From Flexilinea sp. (GTDB taxonomy: Bacteria > Chloroflexota > Anaerolineae > Anaerolineales > Anaerolineaceae): a DNA stretch of 64,000 bases. The translations under genes were made by a program, and so were the position numbers. The notes beneath the pieces were generated by a model that saw only the letters and a program-made list of their open reading frames with translations, was not told where the DNA came from and ran no database searches. The stretch is taken from contig JAPKMT010000002.1 in assembly GCA_026645735.1 (NCBI GenBank), forward strand, positions 62,001 through 126,000. The letters run 5' to 3'. Below are positions 35,447-44,342 of the stretch, piece by piece (positions within the stretch are counted from its first letter, which is position 1; each line of letters opens with the position of its first letter).

Positions 35447-36355
35447 TTATTGATATAAAACCTTCTCTCTTCCTAAAAACTTTTCTTTCAGTGCTGCATA
35501 GATCCTCTCCTGCTCGTCGCAACAGATGGAACCTAAACGAATGGATGGTTTGTTTCTTCCATGAAAATCACTGCCCAAAGTTTGCAGAAGATGATATTTT
35601 TCTGTAATTTGCCTGTAAAAAGAAACAGTCTCCGGACGATGATAACTGGAGTAGACCTCAATCCCTTCCAGACCTAAACGAATCAGTTCCTGTAATGGCG
35701 CTTCATCCATTCCGATATTCGCGCCCGGATGTGCCAGAACCGGAATTCCTCCGGTAGATTTTATGATTCGTATTAATTCTTCAGCGTTAATATAATCGAT
35801 CGGGACAAAGGCTGGTTTTCCCTGGGAACAAAAATCCCAGTAAAAATTGAGATATGAATTGTCAGATCGCTTTCCACCTGGCCGATAATCCGTCAGAAGG
35901 GCGACTTGAGCATTTTCAGGATCCTGCAAAATGATTTCAGCCAGCATCTCGCCGGTGATAACTTCCTCAACTGCGAGTCTCCAAAGTGCTTCTTCGTCCA
36001 AATGGAAACCAAGAACTTTAATTTTTTCAATTAATTCCAAAGAAGCGTTTTTCTCTTTTTGAAGGACATCATATTCTATAGCCTTTAGGGCGTCAGCCCG
36101 TTCATCAATCCGATATCCCAATAAATGCAGATTGATCCCGTGAAGCTGGCAATCAAATTCGATACCAGAAATACATTCGATACCAAACTTTTCTGCAGCT
36201 TCCTTCGCTGCTTCTACACCTCGCACCGAGTTATGATCAGTTACCGCAACAACCCGCAATCCAGCAAAGACGCACATCTGCATCAGCGCATCCGGCGAAT
36301 AACTGCCATCCGAGCTGACATTACTGTGTATATGTAAATCAATCCAGTTGCTCAT
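35447..36355 (-). CDS. PHP domain phosphoesterase (RNase AM/TrpH-like)
   Basis: A 302-aa metal-dependent phosphoesterase of the polymerase-and-histidinol-phosphatase family. Metal ligands are visible in DLHIHSNVSSDGSYSP, VAVTDHNSVRG, SGIEFDC, PVLAHPGANIG and LGSDFHG. The size and order match the YciV/TrpH group, which includes an exonuclease acting on 3',5'-nucleotide and 5' RNA ends. No operon partner. Confidence 0.88.
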   Translation of the reverse strand: MSNWIDLHIHSNVSSDGSYSPDALMQMCVFAGLRVVAVTDHNSVRGVEAAKEAAEKFGIECISGIEFDCQLHGINLHLLGYRIDERADALKAIEYDVLQKEKNASLELIEKIKVLGFHLDEEALWRLAVEEVITGEMLAEIILQDPENAQVALLTDYRPGGKRSDNSYLNFYWDFCSQGKPAFVPIDYINAEELIRIIKSTGGIPVLAHPGANIGMDEAPLQELIRLGLEGIEVYSSYHRPETVSFYRQITEKYHLLQTLGSDFHGRNKPSIRLGSICCDEQERIYAALKEKFLGREKVLYQ

Positions 36356-36985
36356 AATTTTGTTTTTTAAATTTTTGGCAGGTTATCTGTTCCGAAAAGG
36401 TAACCGAAATACTCATATGCATCGAATGAAACGTCCTTATAATCATTCCCATTCGATAATAAATTGAACAAATAAGTATCTATATAAATGAAATAGAAAT
36501 TGTAATGCTTCAAAAAATAATCCCGTTGTTTTACTCACTTTTGCCTGTATAAAATTATTTTCGGATCAAAATAGTATAAGTTTTGATACTATGAATTGAG
36601 ATTTTCTAATCAACGAGTTCATATGGCTTGGTACATATACCTTGATTAGCAAAATTATATCTAAGAATGGGAAAGTTTACAGTTTTTCTTCCACACTCCA
36701 AAAGGTATCTTTTTCTACCTAATGGAGGTGAATTTAAAAACATAACTGGATTGTAAAAGTAAATGCAAGTAGAAAGTAAAAACTTGATCTCTGAGTAAAA
36801 GCTGCGGAAATACGACAAAAAAAAATTGAATTTACTCATTGAGAAATCGATTTAATGCCAAAATTTTCTGGAAACAGGCGCGTTGAAAAGAGGAATTGCA
36901 TTGTAAGAACTGTTTGGAAACAGTAAAAGCAACCCTGCTTTACGAGTATTCTGTTGGTTAGAAGCGACGCAAGTAATAATACGAA
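36356..36985. other. AT-rich gap, no intact gene
   Basis: About 630 bases after the PHP gene start. Reverse-strand open frames here (36606-36839, 36836-37030) have no ribosome binding site and no protein-like composition. On the forward strand, short protein-like stretches are interrupted by stops, suggesting old decayed sequence. No repeat copy seen. Confidence 0.4.
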
Positions 36986-37745
36986 ATACATACTATTTTC
37001 TGACAAGATCCGATCGCAGAGAAATATCACTCGAAGCGATATGTCTTACGTTCAATAGATCAAGGATGACCGTGCCGTAAAAAGTGCTAAACACATCCAA
37101 TGCAGATAGATCGTTTATCACTTTTCTTTTGTACGAATTAATATGACTCACCATGCGTTGATCGACGTCCGCATCAGAAAATACGAAATGGAATCCCGAT
37201 CGCCAAAAGAAGATAAGCTTCAAGAGTTCACTCAATCGCTATGGGTAAAAGCTGATTATCTGCGCGAACCCAGTTATCCCTATAGCTTTGAAGAAGTGAT
37301 CTGACTGTTATTTAAGCTTGAAGATTTCATTCCGATTGGTATGCGAACGGTTAATGTCGCTGGCACAAAGGTTCACAACGTTGTCTTTCTCGGTGACAAT
37401 ATAATGAGAATTAATCAGGCATTAGCCGCCTTGGCTCAAATGCAATTCCGATTCATGGATGGGTAAATTTTTTTTTAAAGCTATATGAAGACAGGAAAGC
37501 AAACTGGCCGGATAGCATGTCTGTGGATTACGAGTTCGTGAAGCAAAACCGTAAAGCGACCTATTATGATGAATCTATCAAAAAAGTACAGCGTCAGAAT
37601 GAAGGCCAAGCACTTAATGAGATAAAAGCTGAAGACAGTAAATGCCAAGGTCTATCCAAGGGTACCTAGAGCAAAGCAAACTCCAAGAAAAGATCATTGC
37701 AACACGCTTTCGTTTTTATAGCATCCTTAGTATCAATAACCAATA
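36986..37745 (+). pseudogene. Decayed coding region, identity unknown
   Basis: Forward-strand translation gives protein-like stretches broken by stops and frame changes. One is a 53-residue frame from the ATG at 37142 (MTHHALIDVRIRKYEMES ... YSFEEVI). Another covers 37310-37465 (EDFIPIGMRTVNVAGTKVHN ... MQFRFMDG), and one runs from about 37481 to 37668 (DRKANWPDSMSVDYEFVKQN ... CQGLSKGT). Base composition (balanced codons) is unlike the flanking AT-rich gaps. I cannot name the ancestor; a lost mobile-element or defence-island gene is plausible because an AbiE pair follows. Confidence 0.4.
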
Positions 37746-37787
37746 CTTAAAAGCCCAATGTAATTAAGAAAACTGAAATTATGCTTG

Positions 37788-37832
37788 ATTATCACCAGTA
37801 AATCGAGTAAAATGCGATTAACTGGTGATAAT
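37788..37832. promoter_or_regulatory. Large palindromic operator directly before abiEi
   Basis: ATTATCACCAGTAAATCG (37788-37805) and CGATTAACTGGTGATAAT (37815-37832) are inverted repeats matching at 17 of 18 positions. The 9-base centre AGTAAAATG contains a possible -10 (TAAAAT). The right arm ends on the base before the ATG. AbiEi antitoxins are known to bind paired inverted repeats at their own promoter, so this is a strong autoregulation candidate. Confidence 0.75.
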
Positions 37833-38411
37833 ATGATAAAAACAAGCGCTATGATCATTGAAGGACTCAATCAATATAAAAGCCCAGCAGATCGGCTTTC
37901 GAGATTGGTGAAAACGAATCAGTACTATCCAATTGTTAGGGGCTTATATGAAACTGACCCTACAACCCCGCCATACCTCCTGGCTGGTAGTATCTACGGT
38001 CCCTCTTATATCTCATTTGAATATGCTTTGAGTTACTATGGCTTAATCCCAGAAAAGGTCATAGCAGTAACCTCAGCCACATTTGAAAAAAAAAAGAAGA
38101 AAAGATATGAAACACCTTTTGGTGTGTTCCTTTACCAGGATGTTCCGACAGAAGCTTTTCCTTTAGCAATCAGAATGATTCACGAAGGAGAGTATTATTA
38201 TCGGATTGCCAGTCCAGAAAAAGCACTTTGCGATAAGTTGTACACATTAGCGCCGTTGCCAAACCAAAAGAGTCTGTGGCAACTGCTCATTGAGGATTTA
38301 CGCATAGACGAAGAACAGCTTGCGAATATGGATGTCAATCTCGTCGAATACTTGAGTAAAAGTTATTACAGCACGAATATAAAAAAGTTTGCCGCTGTAT
38401 TGAGGAGGTAA
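37833..38411 (+). CDS. abiEi: Type IV antitoxin, AbiEi family
   Basis: A 192-aa antitoxin-like protein from the ATG at 37833; the codon at 37785 lies upstream of the operator and is rejected. The N-terminal part is a winged-helix domain (LVKTNQYYPIVRGLYET, then LAGSIYGPSYISFEYALSYYGLIPE). The C-terminal part carries the usual IASPEKALCDKLYTL motif. It would neutralise the toxin without binding it and repress the operon. The toxin gene starts two bases after the stop. Confidence 0.9.
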   Translation: MIKTSAMIIEGLNQYKSPADRLSRLVKTNQYYPIVRGLYETDPTTPPYLLAGSIYGPSYISFEYALSYYGLIPEKVIAVTSATFEKKKKKRYETPFGVFLYQDVPTEAFPLAIRMIHEGEYYYRIASPEKALCDKLYTLAPLPNQKSLWQLLIEDLRIDEEQLANMDVNLVEYLSKSYYSTNIKKFAAVLRR

Positions 38412-38413
38412 AA

Positions 38414-39277
38414 ATGTATAGACCCATCGAAGAGATGTTGAAAAACTATGAGGTTGAAACAAGGATTGACAGAAAAAATGCGATCAAAGAAATTATTCAG
38501 GAGATTGTTCTTTGTGGATTGAGTAGAGCAGGGATTTTTAGGCATGCGGCTTTTTATGGTGGAACTGCACTTAGGATATTTCACGGATTGGATCGTTTTT
38601 CTGAAGACATGGATTTTTCTCTTATAACCAAAAACCCTGAATTTTCATTAGGAGATTATGTACCAATATTAGAGAAGGAAGTCCGTTCTTTTGGTATCAA
38701 TTTTGGAATTACAGAGAAGCAAAAACGGATGGATAATCATATCCAATCTGCATTTCTAAAGGGGAACACGAGAGAACATATTCTATTGTTTTTTTCGGAT
38801 TCTACAGATTCAAAAACAACTCCTATGGGAGAAGTGATCAAAATTAAGTTGGAGCTTGATGATAATCCTCCTGCCTATGCTACTTTTGAGCGAAAGTATC
38901 GACTGCTGCCAGCTCCGTATGAAGTGAATCTTTATGATCTGCCCTCATTATTCTCTGGAAAAATTCACGCCGTATTGTGTCGGTCCTGGCAAAAGCGAGT
39001 GAAGGGAAGAGATCTCTATGATTATGTATTCTATCTTTCGAAAAAAGTGAGTTTTAATCACAAGCATTTTGTTGAGAGGGTAAAAGAAACGAATTCTTGT
39101 AAGGATGAGGTTCTTGATTTGTCTGGAATAAAAAATCTGCTCTGTGAAAGATTCGATCAGATTGACTATGTTTCAGCCCGTAAGGACGTTGAACCATTTA
39201 TAAAGGACTCATCCATGTTGGATCTGTGGAGTGCGGACTTCTTCAAGTCGATAACAGAGGCACTTACGAGCATGTAA
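38414..39277 (+). CDS. abiEii: Type IV toxin, AbiEii family nucleotidyltransferase
   Basis: A 287-aa nucleotidyltransferase-fold toxin of the AbiEii/MenT type, which modifies tRNA or other nucleotide targets and aborts phage infection. The catalytic motif is AFYGGTALRIFHGLDRFSED then MDFSL (GGTxLR and the SxDxD acidic pair) at about residues 47-72. Also typical are LPSLFSGKIHAVLCR and KGRDLYDYVFYL near residue 190-210. All motif residues look intact, so the toxin is probably active. Confidence 0.92.
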   Translation: MYRPIEEMLKNYEVETRIDRKNAIKEIIQEIVLCGLSRAGIFRHAAFYGGTALRIFHGLDRFSEDMDFSLITKNPEFSLGDYVPILEKEVRSFGINFGITEKQKRMDNHIQSAFLKGNTREHILLFFSDSTDSKTTPMGEVIKIKLELDDNPPAYATFERKYRLLPAPYEVNLYDLPSLFSGKIHAVLCRSWQKRVKGRDLYDYVFYLSKKVSFNHKHFVERVKETNSCKDEVLDLSGIKNLLCERFDQIDYVSARKDVEPFIKDSSMLDLWSADFFKSITEALTSM

Positions 39278-39617
39278 CATAATTCCGCTCACAACACGTG
39301 TCGTATGCAGGGAATACAAAACGAACTGAAAATGTAACCCAAAAAACCGAAATTATTCCGAAAGCCTTATTTTTGAATTTCGCAGAATGGAAAAATTCTT
39401 GATTATTTCATTATGTAGGAATTGTTGAAAGCGGTATTGTTTCAATGGACAAGATTAAACTGTGTAAACCAGGAACAACAATTCAACAACTCCCTTTGTA
39501 TTGCATTTATTGGAAAAATGGTATCAAAATAGTATCTTGCCAAGAAACACAAGACTTAAAAACACGATTTCTCCTCGTTGGTTTCGTTTAAAAATAACAG
39601 GAATAAATAAGCTTCTA
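39278..39617. other. Intergenic between abiEii and guaA
   Basis: 340 bases with no gene, hairpin or repeat copy that I recognise. Probably the right margin of the AbiE island. Confidence 0.4.
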
Positions 39618-41144
39618 CTACTCCCATTCGATTGTAGCAGGTGGTTTATCGGTAATATCATAGACAATCCGATTGACTCCCTTTACCTCATTCGTAATAC
39701 GTTTGGATATTTTTGCGAGGATCTCATGCGGAATCGGGGCATATTCGCATGTCATAAAATCTCTGGTAAGGACAGCCCTTAAAGCAATTGTGTAGTCGTA
39801 TGTCCGTCCATCTCCCATAACACCCACAGATCGTAAATCGGTCAAAACTGCAAAATACTGAGAGGCCTGATTACCGGCTGCTTCCAACTCATTTCTAAAA
39901 ATCGCATCTGCCTCACGCAGAATATCCAGCTTCTCTCTAGTAATTTCACCAATGACGCGAACAGCCAAACCCGGTCCGGGAAATGGTTGGCGATTGACGA
40001 TTTCGGCAGGCAACCCAAGTTGCATACCCAATTGTCTGACCTCGTCTTTGAATAGTCCGCGCAAAGGTTCTACGATTCCAGAAAAACCAATTTCTTCCGG
40101 TAGCCCACCTACATTGTGATGTGATTTGATCGTAGCAGCATTGTCGGTTCCACTTTCAATCACATCCGGATAGATCGTTCCCTGTGCCAGGAATTTGGCA
40201 TCGCCGAATTTTTTTGCCTGCTCATAAAAGACTTCTACAAACTCAGCACCAATGATTTTCCTTTTTTTTTCGGGGTCAGTGACACTTTCCAATTTTTTCA
40301 AAAAACGATCCGATGCATCAACACGCACGAACTTTAAAGCCATGTGAGAAAATGCTTTTTCGACAGAATCACCTTCACCCTTCCGCATCAATCCATGATC
40401 TACAAAAATACAAATCAGACGATCGGGGAGTGCCTGAGCCAGTAATGCAGCACAGACTGCGGAATCCACGCCCCCTGAAAGTCCCAACAGAACTTTTTCC
40501 GAACCGACTTGTTCACGTATGACTGAAATTTGTTTATTTAAGTAGTTCTCTACCGAATAATCTCCTGTAGCACCGCAAATCGCGTAAAGGAAATTTTGAA
40601 TTATCTGAATGCCGTTGATGGTAAGTTCTACTTCAGGATGAAATTGTACGCCATAGAGTTTTTTCTCAGTTTTTGAAATCGCCGCATATTTGCAGGAATC
40701 GGACATCGCAATCCCCATAAAACCTTCCGGAAGTTTCTCGATTTGATCGGTGTGGCTCATCAAAACCGTTTGATTTTTTTCCAGACCTTTAAAAAGAGGA
40801 TTCTCCGGATTAATTACAATTTCTCGCTGACCATATTCACTTGTCTTGCAGGGTTGTACCAATCCACCACACAAATAGCTCATCAATTGAGCGCCATAAC
40901 AAATACCTAAAACCGGAATACCCAGATTAAAAAGTTTGGGATCACATTTCGGCGAGTTTTCTTCATAAACACTTTTTGGACCACCGGTAAAAATGATTCC
41001 GATCGGGTTTTTCCGTTGTATTGTTTCAATGGAGATATTCGCCGGACAAATTTCGGAATAGACATTGCATTCACGCACTCTGCGTGCAATTAGATCTTTA
41101 TATTGTCCGCCAAAATCTAATATCAGGATTGTTTGATTTGCCAT
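39618..41144 (-). CDS. guaA: GMP synthase (glutamine-hydrolysing)
   Basis: Converts XMP to GMP with glutamine as ammonia donor. The 508-aa protein is full length. The N-terminal class I glutamine amidotransferase has the nucleophile in GICYGAQLM and the His/Glu in FHPEVE. The ATP-pyrophosphatase P-loop is GLSGGVDSAV. The C-terminal dimerisation domain ends DKPPATIEWE. xpt lies 330 bases upstream on the same strand, so guanine-nucleotide synthesis and salvage are clustered. Confidence 0.97.
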   Translation of the reverse strand: MANQTILILDFGGQYKDLIARRVRECNVYSEICPANISIETIQRKNPIGIIFTGGPKSVYEENSPKCDPKLFNLGIPVLGICYGAQLMSYLCGGLVQPCKTSEYGQREIVINPENPLFKGLEKNQTVLMSHTDQIEKLPEGFMGIAMSDSCKYAAISKTEKKLYGVQFHPEVELTINGIQIIQNFLYAICGATGDYSVENYLNKQISVIREQVGSEKVLLGLSGGVDSAVCAALLAQALPDRLICIFVDHGLMRKGEGDSVEKAFSHMALKFVRVDASDRFLKKLESVTDPEKKRKIIGAEFVEVFYEQAKKFGDAKFLAQGTIYPDVIESGTDNAATIKSHHNVGGLPEEIGFSGIVEPLRGLFKDEVRQLGMQLGLPAEIVNRQPFPGPGLAVRVIGEITREKLDILREADAIFRNELEAAGNQASQYFAVLTDLRSVGVMGDGRTYDYTIALRAVLTRDFMTCEYAPIPHEILAKISKRITNEVKGVNRIVYDITDKPPATIEWE

Positions 41145-41477
41145 TCAGTTAACCTTTTTATCAGCGATTCGTATTTCAGAGAGGATGATAGTTTTTCTCT
41201 CTTTTTTGAATGACCGATTGATTTTTCAAACTACAGTTTTTATTATTGATCAATGCCAAAACCAGATATTTCAATAATTATTTAATGAATTATTTATTTA
41301 TAGGCAGGATCAGAAATAATCTGGCCGTATTTGTTCCGCATCGGGAAGATTCCTTGTATCATAAGTGATACACATCAAATGATGATAAGTAAGCAGAAAC
41401 TGATATCACATAATACCTGTGCCTGGAAAGATCAACGATGATAAATTCCCGATCAATTTTTTTATGGATGGAAACCT
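41145..41477. other. Intergenic between xpt and guaA
   Basis: 333 bases with a short CAGCGATTCGTATTTCAG (41162-41179) that may be a worn repeat end. No purine riboswitch, no terminator and no other feature seen. Confidence 0.4.
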
Positions 41478-42056
41478 TTATGACTGGTTTTTAAAGACAA
41501 TCTTCTCATCACTCATGGATTCGATGATGGCAAGAGACTCCACTCGAATGCCTCTTCCACGTAAAATCGCTCCGCCTTCTTCAAAACCCTTCTCAATGGC
41601 GATTGCACAGCCAACTAATGCGGCACCGGATTGTTCAACAATTTCCACCAATCCGAGCAATGAATTTCCCCGTGCCAGAAAATCGTCAATGATTAAAACC
41701 CGATCTTCCGGATTCAAGAATCTTTTAGAGACAATGATGGTATAGGTAATGCCATGTGTATACGATTCAACAGCAGAGGCATATACTTCCCCATCAATAT
41801 TTTTTGTCCGGTTTTTCTTGGCAAACAGCGCTGGAACTTGAAATTCCTTCGCCACTACACAAGCTAATCCAATCCCGGATGCTTCAATCGTCAGGATTTT
41901 TGTGATTCCGCTATCTTTGTACAGTCGATAAACTTCCTTGCCAATTTCTTCATATAAATTGACATCGATCTGATGGTTCAGAAAACTGTCTACCTTAAGA
42001 ATATTGCCACCCTTAACACGGCCATCCTTTAAAATTCGTTCTTCCAGAAGTTTCAA
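41478..42056 (-). CDS. xpt: Xanthine phosphoribosyltransferase
   Basis: Salvages xanthine (and guanine) to XMP using PRPP. The 192-aa protein is the normal size. The PRPP-binding loop is VLIIDDFLARGNSL and the start MKLLEERILKDGRVKGGNILKVDSFLNHQID is close to Xpt of Bacillus. TTG start, with GGAG seven bases upstream. Unlike Bacillus xpt, no purine riboswitch consensus is visible in its leader. Its product XMP is the substrate of the downstream guaA. Confidence 0.94.
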   Translation of the reverse strand: MKLLEERILKDGRVKGGNILKVDSFLNHQIDVNLYEEIGKEVYRLYKDSGITKILTIEASGIGLACVVAKEFQVPALFAKKNRTKNIDGEVYASAVESYTHGITYTIIVSKRFLNPEDRVLIIDDFLARGNSLLGLVEIVEQSGAALVGCAIAIEKGFEEGGAILRGRGIRVESLAIIESMSDEKIVFKNQS

Positions 42057-42183
42057 GAGCTTTCTCCGTAAAAAAATTTTTATTCGATTTTCCCAACCGA
42101 TGGAAATTGATTATACAAATCATTGAAATGAATTTTACCTGTTTTCAATTGTTTATTTTAAAAATAATGTCATAGACTTTTTA

Positions 42184-42221
42184 ATAAAAAAAGACTTCTT
42201 CCAGGGATGAAAAGAAATCTT
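42184..42221 (-). terminator. Terminator of the replication operon
   Basis: Reverse-strand AAGATTTCTT pairs with AAGAAGTCTT (one mismatch) around an 11-base loop and is followed by TTTTTTATT. It lies 75 bases after the dnaI-like stop. Confidence 0.7.
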
Positions 42222-42295
42222 ATATTTCAAGTTTTGAATAACAATTTTTCGCAAATCTGCACTTAATAAATTATCACATCCATTTTTCCTGCTGC

Positions 42296-43738
42296 TCAGG
42301 GTTTTATTCTTCGAAAACCTGTCCCTTCAGATCGTTTGGTACGTTTGGGTAAAATGTCAATTGCAGGATTTTTGCTATACATCGGAACCTGAAACATTTG
42401 AACAATCTGACATATTTGGAAGTCAATCAAACGGCTCCGAATATTCGGATCAATTTCCTGAATTGTCAAAACAGTAGTAAAAACTGTCGGTAATTCAGCC
42501 TGATATCGATAATTCACAATTTGGTACAGTTTTTCTTTCGCCCAGGGTGTTGCGCAGGCAGTATCCAGATGATCCAGAATCAACAATTGGGCGTTTTTTA
42601 CTTTTTCAAACTCTTTATCGAACGTAGTGGAACTAATCGGGCTGAACGTAGCTCTTAAGTGATCCAGCAAATCCGGTACAACAACAAATAATGGCTCCTC
42701 CATAAGCTGTCTTCGATAGTTGCCGATGGCAGCCGCCAGATGCGTTTTTCCTACACCATTCGTGCCGGCAAAAACAAGCCATCCGGAAGGATGCTGAGCG
42801 AATGAAAACGCTGCATGATATGCCTGTGAAAGCTGTTCCGAAGCTTCCTCAGTCAAGTTCTCCCGAATTCGGGAATCAAACGTATCGAATGTGCGGCTAG
42901 TGTACAAGTGTAGTGTTGATAACGTATTCGAGTCCAAGGAATTGGATGCAGGATTTCGATAATCAGGAGCTGAAATGACCACTTTCATCACTAAAGAAGG
43001 ATCTTCAAGACGTGAAGCAATTCGGCCATCCAATTCATTCAAGGTGCTGTTCGTTGTGATGACCGTTGGCAGACGATTCACATAGCGATAATTAAAAATC
43101 TGATATAGCTTTTCCTGAACCCAATCCGTGGAACTTTGTGAACCCAGGTCATCCAAAATTAATAAAGGAACCGTACAAATTTTTTGGAACCTGTCTTCAT
43201 AGGACTCAGACTGACTGTTAAATGAAGCTCTGAGCCAGTCCATCAGATCAGGAACCGGCATAAAAATATTCGCCACATGATCTGCAAGAGCAACCTTCGC
43301 AATGGCGGCAGCCAGATGCGTCTTTCCTGTGCCAAAATTTCCTGTCAGCAGCAGCCAACCTTTTCGCTCTTTGGCAAACTTCTGAGCATGATCCCGAGCC
43401 ATCTTGAGACATAATTCGTATTCCTGACGGATCTGGCCTCGGCCCCTGACATTGAAATTTTCAAAAGTCATGTCGCTATAGCTGTCCAAATTACTGTCTC
43501 GTGACAGCCTTTCGTTTTCGTCTTTTTCAATTTTCGATTGACGACAAGAGCAAACATCCATCTTTCCAAAACCCGGTTCACCATACGGGACATCTCTGGC
43601 AATAAAACCAATTCCATGACAAATTGGGCAATTCGGATCGCCTATATCAGCACCGAGAACATGACGTTCTCCGGAATTTTGTTCCTGCACTTTGATCTTT
43701 TTTCGGGCACGTTCTAAAATGTCATCGATTGATTCCAT
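42296..43738 (-). CDS. DnaI/DnaC-like helicase loader with two tandem AAA+ modules
   Basis: A 480-aa protein, about 1.5 times the usual DnaI length. The N-terminal segment has CPIC (37-40) and CSC (63-65), the DnaI-type zinc site. The first AAA+ module has Walker A GNFGTGKT (133-140), Walker B LLILDD (192-197) and an arginine in ASRLEDP. The second has Walker A GTNGVGKT (325-332) but a degenerate Walker B, LLILDH (385-390), with an arginine in IRSRLID. The modules align with each other (PVPDLMDWLRASF / VVPDLLDHLRATF; EKLYQIFNYRY / EKLYQIVNYRY). Last gene of the BFN-dnaB-dnaD-dnaI operon; it likely loads DnaB. Confidence 0.88.
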   Translation of the reverse strand: MESIDDILERARKKIKVQEQNSGERHVLGADIGDPNCPICHGIGFIARDVPYGEPGFGKMDVCSCRQSKIEKDENERLSRDSNLDSYSDMTFENFNVRGRGQIRQEYELCLKMARDHAQKFAKERKGWLLLTGNFGTGKTHLAAAIAKVALADHVANIFMPVPDLMDWLRASFNSQSESYEDRFQKICTVPLLILDDLGSQSSTDWVQEKLYQIFNYRYVNRLPTVITTNSTLNELDGRIASRLEDPSLVMKVVISAPDYRNPASNSLDSNTLSTLHLYTSRTFDTFDSRIRENLTEEASEQLSQAYHAAFSFAQHPSGWLVFAGTNGVGKTHLAAAIGNYRRQLMEEPLFVVVPDLLDHLRATFSPISSTTFDKEFEKVKNAQLLILDHLDTACATPWAKEKLYQIVNYRYQAELPTVFTTVLTIQEIDPNIRSRLIDFQICQIVQMFQVPMYSKNPAIDILPKRTKRSEGTGFRRIKP

Positions 43739-44342
43739 TTCGGCCGTTCTCCTTCCATGATTTCAATACTGTTTCAATATATCGCCAACTGCGTGCATTG
43801 TTCACAACTGCCGTTTCGATGGCTTCCGCTACCCAATCGTGCCCGTAAATCTTTTCGCTGTCTTTTAATATTTCTGAGATCATTGAAGTCAGCGGTCCGA
43901 TATTTTCTTCATATAGCTGATAAATATTGGGACGGAATAAATTCACCTTTTCAGACAGGTGCAGAAAAGAATCCGGAACCCATTGTCCCTGTTCCAATCT
44001 TTCGACAGCCAATCTGCCTTTTGGACTATTGAGAAAATACATCTGGGTATTACCATAATCGATTTTTAAGAGAGTTCCACGTAGAACGCATTTTTCCAGT
44101 CCATCATCCAGCAGAATTTCAGGAGAATCGCCCAACTGTTTCAATCCCTGCATAAAAGGTTCACATTCAGAAAAATCAGAGCGCAGGATATATCGCTGAT
44201 CACCTTGATATTGATTCAACAGATAAATAGCGAACAAAATTGTCTTCACTTCATGCAGTGAATCAATATCGGGCAGGATCTCAGTAAAAAACTGTGATGG
44301 GACCATTTCAATCCCGCTGCTGAAGCCGGAAAAGGAGGTCAT
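43722..44342 (-). CDS. DnaD-domain replication protein
   Basis: A 206-aa protein. The C-terminal 65 residues (IYQLYEENIGPLTSMISEIL, then WVAEAIETAVVNNARSWRYIE) are a clear DnaD/DnaB-like primosome domain ending near YIETVLKSWKENG. The N-terminal part is a probable winged helix. The gene overlaps dnaB by four bases (ATGA) and dnaI by 17. Its place between helicase and loader argues for a primosome role. Confidence 0.85.
   Translation of the reverse strand: MTSFSGFSSGIEMVPSQFFTEILPDIDSLHEVKTILFAIYLLNQYQGDQRYILRSDFSECEPFMQGLKQLGDSPEILLDDGLEKCVLRGTLLKIDYGNTQMYFLNSPKGRLAVERLEQGQWVPDSFLHLSEKVNLFRPNIYQLYEENIGPLTSMISEILKDSEKIYGHDWVAEAIETAVVNNARSWRYIETVLKSWKENGRNGINR

Noticed and set aside
36606-37235. 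Three reverse-strand ORFs of 60-80 aa
   Set aside because: No ribosome binding sites, aromatic-rich random composition, opposite to the protein-like decayed forward frames.
42057-42180. Purine riboswitch before xpt
   Set aside because: The leader lacks the conserved TATA...GTCTCTACC-type core; only a TGTATAAT-like promoter is visible.
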